From the NCBI GenBank assembly GCA_026712715.1, contig JAPOPW010000064.1:1-64000 (forward strand): a stretch of DNA of 64,000 nucleotides, read 5' to 3'. Under the pieces are notes generated by a model. It did not search any database and was not told where the DNA came from. It saw nothing but the letters and a program-made list of their open reading frames with translations. The position numbers and the translations under genes are program-made. The DNA is from Immundisolibacterales bacterium (GTDB lineage: Bacteria; Pseudomonadota; Gammaproteobacteria; HK1). Below, piece after piece: positions 9,900-19,094 of this stretch. Position 1 is the stretch's first letter. Every line of letters begins with the position of its first letter.

Positions 9900-10049
9900 G
9901 GGCTGCCGGCCCGCCGCCGGAGGGGGCGTGCCGGGGGGGGACGCGAAGTGGCGTGCTCGCCAGGGGAACGCGGTGCGTCCCGCACAGTGCCGATCGAGGT
10001 CCGCGGGGTTCGGCGGGTGAGGGACCGCGCTGGCGGCCGCGGCCGCGGG

Positions 10050-10778
10050 TCAGGCGAGCGCAGAGACCGGCGAGCTCCGGTACCCCCCGTCCTCGACGGC
10101 GAGCACTGAAGCACCGTCGTACCAGTCCGCGAGCACGATGCGCCGGCACGCCCGTCCGGCCACCGTCAGATGATGGGTCGCGGGACGATGGGTGTGGCCG
10201 TGAATGAGGTCGTCCGCCCGGTGCTCGTGAAGGAGCGCCTCCACCGCGTCCGGCGCGACGTCCATGATGTCGCTCGGCTTGAGCGCGGTGAGCTCACGCG
10301 AGCGATGGCGCAGCCGGGCGGCCATGAGCGCGCGCTCCTCGAGGGCAAGGGCGAGGAATTCGCGCTGCACTTCGGGGTTGCGCGCATGGGCTCGGAACGC
10401 CTGGTAGTCGACGTCGCCGGTGCAGAGCTGGTCTCCATGGGTGATGATCGTGCGGCGGCCTTCGAGATCGATCGCCGTCACATCGTCGAGCAGTGCGACA
10501 CCCGTGCGCGCCGCGAAGTCTCTTCCGACCAGGAAGTCGTGGTTGCCGGCGATGAACGCGATGCGGGTCCCCGAATCGCTGAGGCGCCGCAGCTCCTCCT
10601 CCACTTCCGGGTGGGGCGCAGTCACGTCGTCATCACCGAGCCACTGATCGAAGACATCGCCGAGGAGATAGAGAGTCTCCGCCCGCCGGGCCGGGCCGCG
10701 GACGAGACGCGCGAACGCCGCCAGGGACGCCGGCCGGTCGCGATGCAGGTGCAGATCGGAGGCGAACAGGGTCAGCAC
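10050..10778 (-). CDS. lpxH: UDP-2,3-diacylglucosamine diphosphatase LpxH
   Basis: A 242-residue calcineurin-like phosphoesterase that hydrolyses UDP-2,3-diacylglucosamine to lipid X, the fourth step of lipid A synthesis, at the inner membrane surface. The metal-binding motifs are all present: SDLHL (D8, H10), GDVFD (residues 40-44), GNHD (78-81) and GHTHRP near residue 196. Length matches E. coli LpxH (240). The gene lies just downstream of a broken cyclophilin gene on the same strand, the ppiB-lpxH order known from enteric bacteria. Its presence indicates an LPS-making Gram-negative. Confidence 0.96.
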   Translation of the reverse strand: MLTLFASDLHLHRDRPASLAAFARLVRGPARRAETLYLLGDVFDQWLGDDDVTAPHPEVEEELRRLSDSGTRIAFIAGNHDFLVGRDFAARTGVALLDDVTAIDLEGRRTIITHGDQLCTGDVDYQAFRAHARNPEVQREFLALALEERALMAARLRHRSRELTALKPSDIMDVAPDAVEALLHEHRADDLIHGHTHRPATHHLTVAGRACRRIVLADWYDGASVLAVEDGGYRSSPVSALA

Positions 10779-10856
10779 GACCGTCGGGGGACGGACGCGG
10801 TGCCGCCATCGTTCGCAAACCTTCGTCCGCCCGCCTTCATGCCGGGATCCGGGTCA

Positions 10857-11465
10857 CTAGAGGGGATGGATCAGGGTCTCGCGGATCACGACCGCGTCCT
10901 TTGGCACGTCCTTCGAGAACGGACCGCCGCTTCCGGTGGGGAGCGCGACAATCCCGTCGACGGTTTCCATGCCCTCGACGACGCGTCCGAACACCGTGTA
11001 GCCCCACCCCCGGACCGTGCGATCGCGATGGTTCAGGAAGTCGTTGTCGACCACGTTGATGAAGAACTAGGCGGTCGCGGAATGGGGGTCGGAAGTGCGC
11101 GCCATTGCGATCGTCCCGCGCGAGTTCGCCCCCGCCCGATCCGCCTCGTTGCGAATCGGGGCGCGGGTCGCGGGCCGGTGAAACTCCGCCGTGAACCCGC
11201 CGCCCTGGACCATGAACCCCGCGATGATCCGGTGAAAAATGGTTCCCCGGTAGAATCCGTCCTCGACGTAACGGAGAAAATTCGCGACCGTCTCGGGAGC
11301 GGAGGCGCGATCGAGCTCGAGAACGAAGGAGCCGTGCGTGGTCGCGAACGTGACCCGCGGCGGTGCCTCCGGCTCGGCGCCGCCGGCGGCGTTGCAGGCA
11401 AGCGCGAGCAGTGCGATGGCGGGGTAACGGCGAAGTGAAATCGGCATCGAAGTCGCGACCCTCAT
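10857..11465 (-). pseudogene. cyclophilin-type peptidyl-prolyl isomerase interrupted by an in-frame amber
   Basis: The frame encodes a lipoprotein-like leader (LALAC lipobox) and a cyclophilin domain with FHRIIAGFMVQGG. After DPHSATA it meets TAG (minus strand, 11069-11067), then continues in the same frame with FFINVVDNDF to a normal C-terminus. In cyclophilins this position is Gln (SATxQFFIN), so CAG has become TAG. No frameshift or other damage is visible, so decay is recent, or this is a read error, or the codon is suppressed. It lies 78 bp upstream of lpxH, the ppi-lpxH order of gammaproteobacteria. Start is uncertain: ATG at 11465 or 11447. Confidence 0.9.
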
Positions 11466-11688
11466 CGTGTTTCCGGCAAGGTCCGATGGTGACACGGACG
11501 GCGCGGCATTCTACACTCCGCCCCCGGGTCGGCGCGGCCGCGAAGGCTGGCCGTCCCGGTCCGGCGACATATCGGGAATTTCGATAGACAGCCGAACTGC
11601 GCGTACCTTAGGATCGCCGCCTTGTCGCCGCCCGCCGTTCACGGTGGCGGTTGCGGGGTGGGAACTGGAACGGCACAGGTAGCAAAAT

Positions 11689-12024
11689 ATGGAACTCAGC
11701 GGCGAACGCGATGGGGACGTCCTGGTCCTGACACCTGAAGGCAGGATTGACGGATCAAACTCGGCGGACTTCCAGTCAGCGGTGATGGAGCGGATCGACG
11801 AAGGCGCCGAGTCGATTCTTCTCGACTTTGCCGGCATCAGCTACATCAGCAGCGCGGGGCTCCGTGCGGTGCTGATCCTGGCGAAGAAGCTCAACCAGGT
11901 GAACGGACGCTTTGCCCTGTGCTCGATGCAGGACTCGGTACAGAGCGTCTTCGAGGTGAGCGGATTCGTCAAGATCATCGACGTTCACCCCGGGCGCGGC
12001 GAAGCGCTCACGGCGATGCAGTAG
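11689..12024 (+). CDS. STAS-domain anti-sigma factor antagonist (SpoIIAA-like)
   Basis: A 111-residue single STAS domain. The conserved phospho-acceptor region LDFAGISYISSAGLRAVL (about residues 45-62) has the D-x-x-x-(I/V)-x-x-(I/S)-S-S-A-G pattern; the Ser of SSAG is the site phosphorylated by HPK-type anti-sigma kinases. Family members bind and sequester anti-sigma factors or act in partner-switching. No anti-sigma factor or SpoIIE phosphatase gene is next to it here. It precedes the GPP34 gene by 52 bp and cysS beyond, on the same strand, so the three may form one unit. A 193-bp region separates it from the divergent cyclophilin pseudogene. Confidence 0.9.
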   Translation: MELSGERDGDVLVLTPEGRIDGSNSADFQSAVMERIDEGAESILLDFAGISYISSAGLRAVLILAKKLNQVNGRFALCSMQDSVQSVFEVSGFVKIIDVHPGRGEALTAMQ

Positions 12025-12076
12025 GCGCGGACGCGAAAGACACCTTCGTCGCCTTGGAACCGGCAGGTCATTCGCC

Positions 12077-12724
12077 ATGTTGACGATCTCCGAAGAGGTA
12101 TTGCTTCTCTTTCTCGACGACGAGAAGGGGACATTCATCCGCGGTCCCGACATTCACGTCGAGCTCGCGATGAGCGGTGCCGTACTGATGGACCTCGCCT
12201 TCGCCAACCGGATCGATACGGACCCGGAACGCCTGTTCGTGGTCGATCAGTCGCCGGTCGGCGACCGGGTTCTCGACGATCTTCTCTCCCGGATCGCGGC
12301 GACGGAGCCCGAACGTTCGACGGAGTACTGGCTGAACTGGATCCGCGAGGACGTGCCCGACATCATGGGCCACTTCATCGATCGACTGGTGGAGAAGGGC
12401 ATCCTGCGGCGGATGGAGGAGAAGATCCTCTGGGTGTTCGAGACCCGCCGCTACCCGGTCATCGACGACCGCGAGGAGCGCGAGGTCAAGCGCCGGATCA
12501 CGAGCGTTCTCTTCAGCGACGAGATTCCGGACCCTCGCGATGTCGTCATCATCGGTATCGTGAACGCGTGCGACCTGCTCGACGTCATCCTGCACCACCG
12601 CGAGGTGGACAAGGTGCGGGGCCGTGCCGAACAGATCTCCCAGATGGATTTCATCGGCCAGGCCATCAACAGCACCATCAACGACGTGCGGGCGTCGATC
12701 CTTTCCATGATCTCGACCATGTAG
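12077..12724 (+). CDS. GPP34 / GOLPH3-like protein
   Basis: A 215-residue protein of the Golgi phosphoprotein 3 (GPP34) fold. Typical features are the opening LLLFLDDEKGTFI, the hydrophobic helix LAMSGAVLMDLAFANRI, the mid-region GILRRMEEKILWVFETRRYPVIDD, and a C-terminal helical part. Eukaryotic GOLPH3 binds phosphatidylinositol-4-phosphate and Golgi glycosyltransferase tails; bacterial members are widespread but their role is not established. It is 52 bp after the STAS gene and 48 bp before cysS on the same strand. Membrane-peripheral location is a family inference. I see no signal peptide or transmembrane segment. Confidence 0.82.
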   Translation: MLTISEEVLLLFLDDEKGTFIRGPDIHVELAMSGAVLMDLAFANRIDTDPERLFVVDQSPVGDRVLDDLLSRIAATEPERSTEYWLNWIREDVPDIMGHFIDRLVEKGILRRMEEKILWVFETRRYPVIDDREEREVKRRITSVLFSDEIPDPRDVVIIGIVNACDLLDVILHHREVDKVRGRAEQISQMDFIGQAINSTINDVRASILSMISTM

Positions 12725-12772
12725 CGACGCGGTCCGCCCGCCCTGGCGGAAGCGCGATCCGGGGGACCGGAC

Positions 12773-14230
12773 GTGCTGCAGATTCACAACACGCTCACCC
12801 GACAAAAGGAGCCGTTCCGGCCTCTCGATCCCGGACGTGCGGGGATGTACGTCTGCGGCATGACGGTGTACGACTACTGCCATCTCGGACACGCCCGGAT
12901 GCTCCTCGTGTTCGACGTCGTGGCACGGTATCTGCGCCACCTCGGAATCCGGCTCACCTACGTCCGGAACATCACGGACATCGACGACAAGATCATCGAC
13001 CGTGCGCGGGAGAACGGCGAGCCCGTGGAGGCGGTGACGGGGCGCTTCATCGCGGCCATGCACGAGGACTGCGAGGCGCTCGGCATCCTGCCGCCGGATC
13101 GCGAGCCCCGGGCCACCGACCATGTCGCCGGCATGCTCGCACTCATCTCCAGTCTCGTGGACAAGGGCTACGCGTACGTCGGTGAAACGGGAGACGTATT
13201 CTTCGAGATCGCGCGTTTTCCCGAGTACGGCAAGCTCTCCGGGAATCGGGTGGAGGCGCTGCGCGCCGGAGCCCGCGTCGAGGTGGACGAGAGCAAGGCG
13301 GCGGCGGAGGACTTCGTGCTGTGGAAGGCGGCCAAGCCGGGAGAGCCGTCCTGGCCGTCGCCATGGGGTCCGGGGCGGCCGGGCTGGCATATCGAGTGCT
13401 CCGCGATGTCGATGGCGAACCTCGGGGAGCGGTTCGACATCCACGGGGGCGGCCGCGACCTCGTCTTTCCCCATCACGAATGCGAGATCGCCCAGTCCGA
13501 GGCGAGCACCGGGAAACGCTTCGCCAACGTCTGGATGCACAACGGCTTCGTCCGCATCGACGGGGACAAGATGTCGAAGTCGCTCGGGAACTTCTTCACC
13601 ATCCGGGACATCCTGCGCCGACACTCGGGCGAGTCGGTCCGCTACTACCTCCTGACGAGTCACTATCGAAGCCCGCTCAACCACTCCGCCGAACGTCTCG
13701 AAGAAGCGGAGCGGTCGTACGGCCGCCTCTACGGCGCCCTTCGCGGAATCGCGATCCCGCCGCCGGGGCAGGATGGGGAGCCGGTGGGCGGCTTCGAGGA
13801 CGAGTTCCGGCGGGCGATGGACGACGACTTCAACACGCCCGAGGCCATTGCGGTGCTGCACGAGATTGCAAGCGAAGTGAATCGATGCCGGGAGCTCAGG
13901 CCGGAGAAAGCGCAGGCCGCGGCCGCCGCGCTCCGGCGGGCCGGGGCGGTGCTGGGCCTGCTCGAGACCGACCCGGACGAGTTCTTTCAGGGTCGGCCGA
14001 TGATCGGAACGATCGACACCGGTCCGGCAACCACCTCCGGCAGCCTGTCGGTGTCGGTTCCCTGCGACCCTCCGACGGCGGCCGGAATCGAAACCCTCAT
14101 TGCCGCCCGCGCCGCCGCCCGGCGAGCGAAGGACTTCGCCGAAGCGGATCGGATTCGCGACGAGCTGGCCGCGGCCCGCATCGTCCTCGAGGACGGTCCG
14201 GGCGGCACGACATGGCGGCGCTCCTCGTGA
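12773..14230 (+). CDS. cysS: cysteinyl-tRNA synthetase
   Basis: A 485-residue class I aminoacyl-tRNA synthetase charging tRNA-Cys. HLGH, the HIGH signature, is at 37-40; KMSKS at 266-270; the zinc site uses C28 with the Cys in IECSAM and the HH in FPHHECE. The C-terminal helical anticodon-binding part and the terminal [15 protein letters not shown] segment are typical of CysRS. The start is GTG at 12773 after GGGGGACC. A tRNA-Pro gene follows 39 bp after the stop. A 7-bp perfect hairpin (14251-14267) sits in between. Confidence 0.97.
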   Translation: MLQIHNTLTRQKEPFRPLDPGRAGMYVCGMTVYDYCHLGHARMLLVFDVVARYLRHLGIRLTYVRNITDIDDKIIDRARENGEPVEAVTGRFIAAMHEDCEALGILPPDREPRATDHVAGMLALISSLVDKGYAYVGETGDVFFEIARFPEYGKLSGNRVEALRAGARVEVDESKAAAEDFVLWKAAKPGEPSWPSPWGPGRPGWHIECSAMSMANLGERFDIHGGGRDLVFPHHECEIAQSEASTGKRFANVWMHNGFVRIDGDKMSKSLGNFFTIRDILRRHSGESVRYYLLTSHYRSPLNHSAERLEEAERSYGRLYGALRGIAIPPPGQDGEPVGGFEDEFRRAMDDDFNTPEAIAVLHEIASEVNRCRELRPEKAQAAAAALRRAGAVLGLLETDPDEFFQGRPMIGTIDTGPATTSGSLSVSVPCDPPTAAGIETLIAARAAARRAKDFAEADRIRDELAAARIVLEDGPGGTTWRRSS

Positions 14231-14250
14231 TTCGGGTATCATGGCGACGC

Positions 14251-14267
14251 GCCGCCGCTCCGGCGGC
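14251..14267 (+). other. GC hairpin between cysS and tRNA-Pro
   Basis: GCCGCCG-CTC-CGGCGGC: a perfect 7-bp stem with a 3-nt loop, ending 2 bp before the first base of tRNA-Pro. There is no T-tract, so it is not a classic terminator; it may mark a processing site or reduce read-through from cysS. Confidence 0.45.
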
Positions 14268-14269
14268 AG

Positions 14270-14346
<77 letters not shown>

Positions 14347-14400
14347 CTCTCCGCGGCCTCGCAGGGACGGGGAGCCGGGAGTGCCGTTCGTCCGTGTCGA

Positions 14401-14477
14401 GCGCCCGTAGCTCAGCCGGATAGAGCATCGGCCTTCTAAGCCGAGGGTCGTAGGTTCGAATCCTACCGGGCGCGCCA
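14401..14477 (+). tRNA. tRNA-Arg(TCT)
   Basis: A 77-nt cloverleaf with GCGCCCG/CGGGCGC acceptor stem, anticodon stem TCGGC/GCCGA, loop CTTCTAA with anticodon TCT at 14435-14437, discriminator G and encoded CCA. Reads AGA (and AGG). Confidence 0.97.
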
Positions 14478-14518
14478 ATCCTCGGGGTCGGCGACCGAGC
14501 GGCGGAACAGTCGACGAT

Positions 14519-14595
14519 GGTGGGCGTAGCTCAGTCGGTAGAGCACCGGATTGTGGCTCCGGAGGTCGCGGGTTCAATCCCCGTCGCTCACCCCA
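14519..14595 (+). tRNA. tRNA-His(GTG)
   Basis: Acceptor GTGGGCG/CGCTCAC with an extra 5' G at 14519 facing C73, the G-1 identity element of tRNA-His. Anticodon loop TTGTGGC gives GTG; CCA is encoded. The next coding gene starts only 20 bp after the CCA end. Confidence 0.96.
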
Positions 14596-14615
14596 GACCT
14601 GCGGGAGGGCAGGGC

Positions 14616-15488
14616 ATGACGAACTGCATTCGCGTCGAACCGATGGATGCCACGCTCGGGGCGGCGGTCCGCGGAATCGATCTCCGCGAGCCGTTGGGCG
14701 ACGAGGCATTCGGTGCACTCCACGACGCCTGGCTCGAGCACGCGGTGCTGGTGTTTCCGGAGCAGTTCCTCGACGACGAGAGCCATCAGGCGTTCAGCCG
14801 CCGCTTCGGGCGTCTCGAGCGGGTCATCACCCGCCGGGAAGGGAGCACCGTGGTCATTTCCAACCTGTCCAACGTTCGTGAGGACGGCTCGCTGATCGAG
14901 CCGGACGGGAGACGGGCCCTCTTCCTCAAGGGCAACTCCTACTGGCACACCGACAGCTCGTTCAAGCGGGTGCCCGCCAAGGCGTCCATCCTTTCGGCGC
15001 GGCAGGTTCCGACCGAGGGGGGCGAGACGGAGTTCGCGGACATGCGTGCCGCCTGGGATCGGCTCGAGCCCGAGATGCAGAGTCGCCTGGAGGGCACGGT
15101 GGCGCTGCACAGCTACCGCTACAGCCAGGGCAAGGTGGGCGGCCTCGACCTGCTGGGCGAAGACGATCTCGACAACCTCCCGCCGGTCGAGCACCCGGTC
15201 GTGCGCACCCATCCGGAGACGGGGAGGAAGAACCTGTACATCGGCCGCCACGCGAGCCACATCCTGGGCGAGGACGTCGCGGAGAGCCGGGAGTTGCTGG
15301 AGACCCTGTGCGACGAGGCGTGCCGTCCCCCCCGGACGTTCTCCCATCGGTGGAAGGCGGGGGATCTCGTCATGTGGGACAACCGCTGCGTGCTCCATCG
15401 CGGCCGGCCCTATCCGCCCGACCAGCCTCGTCAGATGCGCCGCACCACGGTCGCCGGAGACCAGGCGGACAACGAGTGGGCGGTGTGA
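14616..15488 (+). CDS. TauD/TfdA-family Fe(II)/2-oxoglutarate dioxygenase
   Basis: A 290-residue member of the TauD family. The iron triad is visible: H111 and D113 in WHTDSSF and H261 in VLHRGRPY; the 2-oxoglutarate-binding Arg is in QMRRTTVAGD near the C-terminus. These enzymes hydroxylate or cleave small acids (taurine, 2,4-D and others) using O2 and 2-oxoglutarate. The frame runs back through tRNA-His; I chose the ATG at 14616, which follows GGGAGGGCAGGGC and begins with the family's conserved MDATLGAAVRG region. It starts 20 bp after tRNA-His, so it is likely co-transcribed with the tRNA cluster. The substrate cannot be told. Confidence 0.92.
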   Translation: MTNCIRVEPMDATLGAAVRGIDLREPLGDEAFGALHDAWLEHAVLVFPEQFLDDESHQAFSRRFGRLERVITRREGSTVVISNLSNVREDGSLIEPDGRRALFLKGNSYWHTDSSFKRVPAKASILSARQVPTEGGETEFADMRAAWDRLEPEMQSRLEGTVALHSYRYSQGKVGGLDLLGEDDLDNLPPVEHPVVRTHPETGRKNLYIGRHASHILGEDVAESRELLETLCDEACRPPRTFSHRWKAGDLVMWDNRCVLHRGRPYPPDQPRQMRRTTVAGDQADNEWAV

Positions 15489-15671
15489 ACGCTTCGGCCG
15501 GCCCGGCCGGGGACGCGGTCCGGCGCCGAATTGCGCGAGGAGATGCGACGCGACCGACCATGCCCTGGTGACGGGCGTGTCCTGCAGCATCGAGAAGTCC
15601 AAGGCGATCTGAATTGCGCGAGCGGCCGGCCCGCCGTTTCCACCGGCTCCCGCGAGCCGGAGGAGGCGCCG

Positions 15672-16100
15672 TCAACCGGGCGGGACGAGGGCGGCCCGGA
15701 GCCGCACCGCGACCCGTTCGAGGTCCGCCCGGTCGGCCCGCCGCCGGCCATGGAGCTCGAGCGAGATCCCATCGTGGCGGGGAATCAAGTGGACGTGGTA
15801 ATGGAACACGGTCTGACCCGCCGCGCGTCCGTTGACCTGGTACACGCCGAGCCCGGGCGGAGCGATGGTGGCGCGGATGGCGTGCGCCATGCGCTTCGCG
15901 GTGTCCATGACCGCCCCGAGCGCCGGCGCGGGAGTCTCGAAGAGGTTCTCCCAGTGCGGCTTCGGAATCACGAGGACATGTCCCTCCGCGAGCGGGTTCA
16001 GGTCCATGAACGCGAGGGTCTCGCCGTCGTCCCAGACCGGGTGGGAGCGGGCGGTGCCGGCGACGATGCGGCAGAAGATGCAGTTCTCCCTGGCTTGCAT
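15672..16100 (-). CDS. HIT family protein (histidine triad)
   Basis: A 142-residue HIT-domain nucleotide hydrolase or transferase. The opening ENCIFCRIVAG has the usual C-x-x-C pair, and the signature HYHVHLIPR near residue 103 gives H-x-H-x-H with the catalytic middle His. Members hydrolyse dinucleoside polyphosphates or AMP-lysine type adducts. The ATG at 16100 fits the family start; longer starts add unconserved sequence. It converges with the dioxygenase gene (183 bp apart) and is divergent from the LLM oxidoreductase gene. Confidence 0.93.
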   Translation of the reverse strand: MQARENCIFCRIVAGTARSHPVWDDGETLAFMDLNPLAEGHVLVIPKPHWENLFETPAPALGAVMDTAKRMAHAIRATIAPPGLGVYQVNGRAAGQTVFHYHVHLIPRHDGISLELHGRRRADRADLERVAVRLRAALVPPG

Positions 16101-16268
16101 GGCGGTCAGGGACTTCCGGACGAACTCGACATGGGCTCCCGATCCTCCTGCTTGCCGGCAGCATCTTTCGGGGCGCGGCCTTCGCGACCGCGCCGCGCAC
16201 GGGCGCAGCGTGCGCCCGGAGCCGAGCCGGACCGCCATGCCCGAACGGTAGTGTAGAGGAGGGGGAAG

Positions 16269-17300
16269 ATGAGCGAGAGGAGGCTCCGGTTCGGAATCCG
16301 GCCACACGGTTGGATCGCGGATCCGACCCCGTTCGCGGAGATCGTCGCCTGGGTCGCGCGCGCGGAAGCGCTCGGCTTCGACTCGGTACACGTCGCGGAC
16401 CGCCTGCTCTCGCGAGTGCCGCCGGTCTACGAGTCGACAATGTACGAGGTGACCTCGTGTCTCGCGACCTTTGCGGCGCACACGAATACCATGCAGCTCT
16501 CGCCCCTCGTCTACAACGCTCCGTATCGCCACCCGGTGCTCACCGCGAAGGTCTTCGCCTCCCTCGACGTCGCGTCGCAAGGGCGGATCGTCCTTGCCGT
16601 CGGGGGCGGCTGGAACGCTCACGAGTTCGAGGTGCTCGGCGTTCCCCGCGGCCGGAGAGGACGCCTCCTCGAGGAGTCGGTGGAGGTCATCCGGCGGCTC
16701 TGGACCGAGAACCACGTCGACCACGAAGGCGCTTGCTTTTCGTTCCGCGACGTCTCCGTCGAGCCCAAGCCCGTGCAGGAGCCGCATCCCCCGATCTGGT
16801 TCGGTTCGATCGGGCCCGAGGTGCACGAATTCAACCCGCTCGTCGAGCGGGTCCTCGATCGGATTGCCCGGCTCGGTGACGGCTGGGTTCCGCTCACCTA
16901 TTCGACCCACGCGAAGGCGATGACCGATCCGGGACTCCTTGGCCGCGCGTGGCGGCGCATCGAGGCAGGACTGGCGGCGAACGGCCGGGACCCCCGTCGC
17001 TTCGAGATCATCTATTCGCACTGGTGCTACGTCACGGCCGGCGAGTCCGGGGAGCGCGAACGTTGCGAGGAGGCGGTGCGGCGATGGTTCGACGGGAGCC
17101 TCGACGAGGCCCGCCGCACCTACCTCGTCGGCGGCCCGGAGGAGATCGTGGACCGGATCGCGGCGAGCGTCGCGGAGCTGCCGAGGGTCGACCGCTTCAT
17201 CCTGACGCCGTTCAGCTACGACCCGGAGCAGCTCGACCGGCTCGCGGCAGAGGTGCTGCCGCGCCTCGAGGAGCGCTTCGGCCAGGCGCCGGCCCGATAG
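16269..17300 (+). CDS. LLM-class flavin-dependent oxidoreductase
   Basis: A 343-residue protein of the bacterial luciferase-like monooxygenase fold. It has the TIM-barrel strands typical of the class: FGIRPHGW start, GFDSVHVADRL, LSPLVYNAPYRHP, the SQGRIVLAVGGGWNAHEFEVLGV region and PPIWFGSIGPE. These enzymes use FMN or F420 to oxidise or reduce small substrates; cofactor and substrate cannot be assigned. RBS GAGGAGGGGGAAG lies directly before the ATG. It stands alone: divergent from the HIT gene, convergent with the M48 protease gene. Confidence 0.88.
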   Translation: MSERRLRFGIRPHGWIADPTPFAEIVAWVARAEALGFDSVHVADRLLSRVPPVYESTMYEVTSCLATFAAHTNTMQLSPLVYNAPYRHPVLTAKVFASLDVASQGRIVLAVGGGWNAHEFEVLGVPRGRRGRLLEESVEVIRRLWTENHVDHEGACFSFRDVSVEPKPVQEPHPPIWFGSIGPEVHEFNPLVERVLDRIARLGDGWVPLTYSTHAKAMTDPGLLGRAWRRIEAGLAANGRDPRRFEIIYSHWCYVTAGESGERERCEEAVRRWFDGSLDEARRTYLVGGPEEIVDRIAASVAELPRVDRFILTPFSYDPEQLDRLAAEVLPRLEERFGQAPAR

Positions 17301-17474
17301 CCGACCGCTCGAGAGACAGCGCGTTCCGGGCGCACGGTGATCGGCCGCCCGTGTCAAGGCGCCCGGACGGAGAATCCGGAACCCGAGATCCGCAAGCGGG
17401 GCGGGTCGAACGTGCGCCCGGACCGCCCGTTGCGGTGTCGCGAGCGGTGCGCGGCGCCGGCCGGCCCAGGGCCG

Positions 17475-18923
17475 CTACTCGGTGATCAGCTTGACCCGGT
17501 CGCCGGCGCGGGGCTCTCCCTGCGGGAGGCCGTTCAGGACCCGGAAGGTCCGGCGGGGCATTCTCATTTCGGTGGGGAAGTGACGGGCGACGAGACTGTC
17601 CACCGTCTCCGCGGGGCCGACCTCCCGGACCACGACCCGCCAGGGTTTGAGCGCCCGTGCCTCCCACCGCGAGAGCCGCCGGAACGAGAATACGGACGTG
17701 CGCTGGTGCCGGTCGGTTTCGCTTCGCGGAGCCCCGGCGGGAACGAACGCGAACCGGGCTACCGAGTCCGCCTGAAACCGGATCGCCGCCAGGCGCACCG
17801 GTTGCCCTCCGGAACCGCGCGCGACCGCAGTGACCGCGTCCATCCCGTCCACCGAGGTCCGTCGGAAGCGACTCAGTCGCGTCCCGGCCGCCCAGTCGCG
17901 GTACAGGTACCGGCGGAGCGACCGGCCCGGTTCGGTCCGTCCCAGGTCGAAGTACATCCTTGCCCCTTCGGGACCGAAACCGGTGACCGCGCGTTCGCCG
18001 TTCAGCAGGCGGAATCCGGGGGGAGCCTCGAATTCGAAGCCGATGGATGGATGCACGAACCGAAGGCCGCGCACGAAGCCCTGCTCGGGTCCGTCGCCGA
18101 AGAGCAGACCGTCGATCTTGGACAAGTAGATGTTTCGCCCCACGATGGGATCGGACACCGATGTGCGTCTCGCTGCGGCGACTGCGCGCGCGACCCGGTC
18201 TCGCGTGCGCGGGTGGGTGGCGAAGAAGTCCAGGCCCGGGGTCGCCGGACGTCCGTGCATGGACGCCGCCAGCGCGCTGTTCCGCTTCAGCTTGTCCAGG
18301 AAGCTCGACATCGCACCGGGCTCGAAGCCGGCGCGGCTGAGGTAGAGCACCCCGAGGTCGTCCGCCTCGTACTCCTCCGTGCGCGAGTACGCGCTCAGCG
18401 CCGCGTGCGCACCGACCCGGCCAAGACTCATGAGCGCGTCGTTGTCGGTGACCGCTCCGAGCACGGCCAGGCCGAGTCCGGCAAGAGTGCCCTTGGTATG
18501 CCGTTTCGCACCGTGGCGGGCGGTCACGTGGGCGATTTCGTGGGCGAGGACCCCGGCGACCTCCGCTTCGTTGTCCGCGAGCGCAAGCAGGCCGCGGGTC
18601 AGGTACACATACCCTCCGGGCAGCGCGAACGCGTTGACGATCGGGGAGTCGATGATGGTGAAGGTGTAGCCGACCTCGGGGGCATTCGAAGCGGCGGCGA
18701 TGAACTGCCCGATGCTGTCGACGTAGCGGGCGAGGTTCGGATCGTCGTACGCGCCCCCGAACTGCGTGAGGATCTTCGAATGCTCCTCCCGGCCGATCCG
18801 CTTCTCGTCCTCCGGCGAAATCCCGAAGATCGACTGCGCACCGGCCCACGACGAGATCGCGAGCAAGGCGACCGCGGCCGCGGCGCGAAACGGTCCTGGC
18901 GATGTTGACCGGTTCTTCACCAT
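17475..18923 (-). CDS. exported M48-family metalloprotease, BepA-like
   Basis: A 482-residue periplasmic Zn protease. A signal peptide covers about residues 1-29 (AAAAVALLAISSWAGAQ). HEIAH at 128-132 gives the HExxH zinc site, and EEYEADDLGVLYLSRAGF supplies the third ligand Glu. A second region around residues 270-430 follows, and the last 45 residues (ETVDSLVARHFP...GDRVKLITE) look like a LysM-type binding module. E. coli BepA/YfgC assembles or degrades outer-membrane proteins such as LptD; a similar quality-control job is inferred. The ATG at 18923 places the signal peptide at the N-terminus. Divergent from the amidase gene, with 171 bp between. Confidence 0.9.
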   Translation of the reverse strand: MVKNRSTSPGPFRAAAAVALLAISSWAGAQSIFGISPEDEKRIGREEHSKILTQFGGAYDDPNLARYVDSIGQFIAAASNAPEVGYTFTIIDSPIVNAFALPGGYVYLTRGLLALADNEAEVAGVLAHEIAHVTARHGAKRHTKGTLAGLGLAVLGAVTDNDALMSLGRVGAHAALSAYSRTEEYEADDLGVLYLSRAGFEPGAMSSFLDKLKRNSALAASMHGRPATPGLDFFATHPRTRDRVARAVAAARRTSVSDPIVGRNIYLSKIDGLLFGDGPEQGFVRGLRFVHPSIGFEFEAPPGFRLLNGERAVTGFGPEGARMYFDLGRTEPGRSLRRYLYRDWAAGTRLSRFRRTSVDGMDAVTAVARGSGGQPVRLAAIRFQADSVARFAFVPAGAPRSETDRHQRTSVFSFRRLSRWEARALKPWRVVVREVGPAETVDSLVARHFPTEMRMPRRTFRVLNGLPQGEPRAGDRVKLITE

Positions 18924-19094
18924 TGCCGTTTGTCTCGTCGGGTGGAGCATTCGTGCGCGGGCGCGAGGAAGGTTCGCACTTCCGCAAGTGGATTTCCAGA
19001 CGGATCGTCCGGACCGTCCGGCGCCCGGCAAGCTCCGGCGAACACACCGCGAAAGGGTGGGGAATCGACGCGTCGGCGTGTAGAGTGTGACCCC

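Noticed and set aside
11067-11069. Pyrrolysine or other programmed read-through of the cyclophilin amber
   Set aside because: No pyl genes or stem-loop context were seen, and the position is Gln in the family; a mutation or read error is simpler.
14719-15602. Long minus-strand frames opposite the TauD-type gene
   Set aside because: Antisense to a gene with a complete iron triad; no signature of their own.
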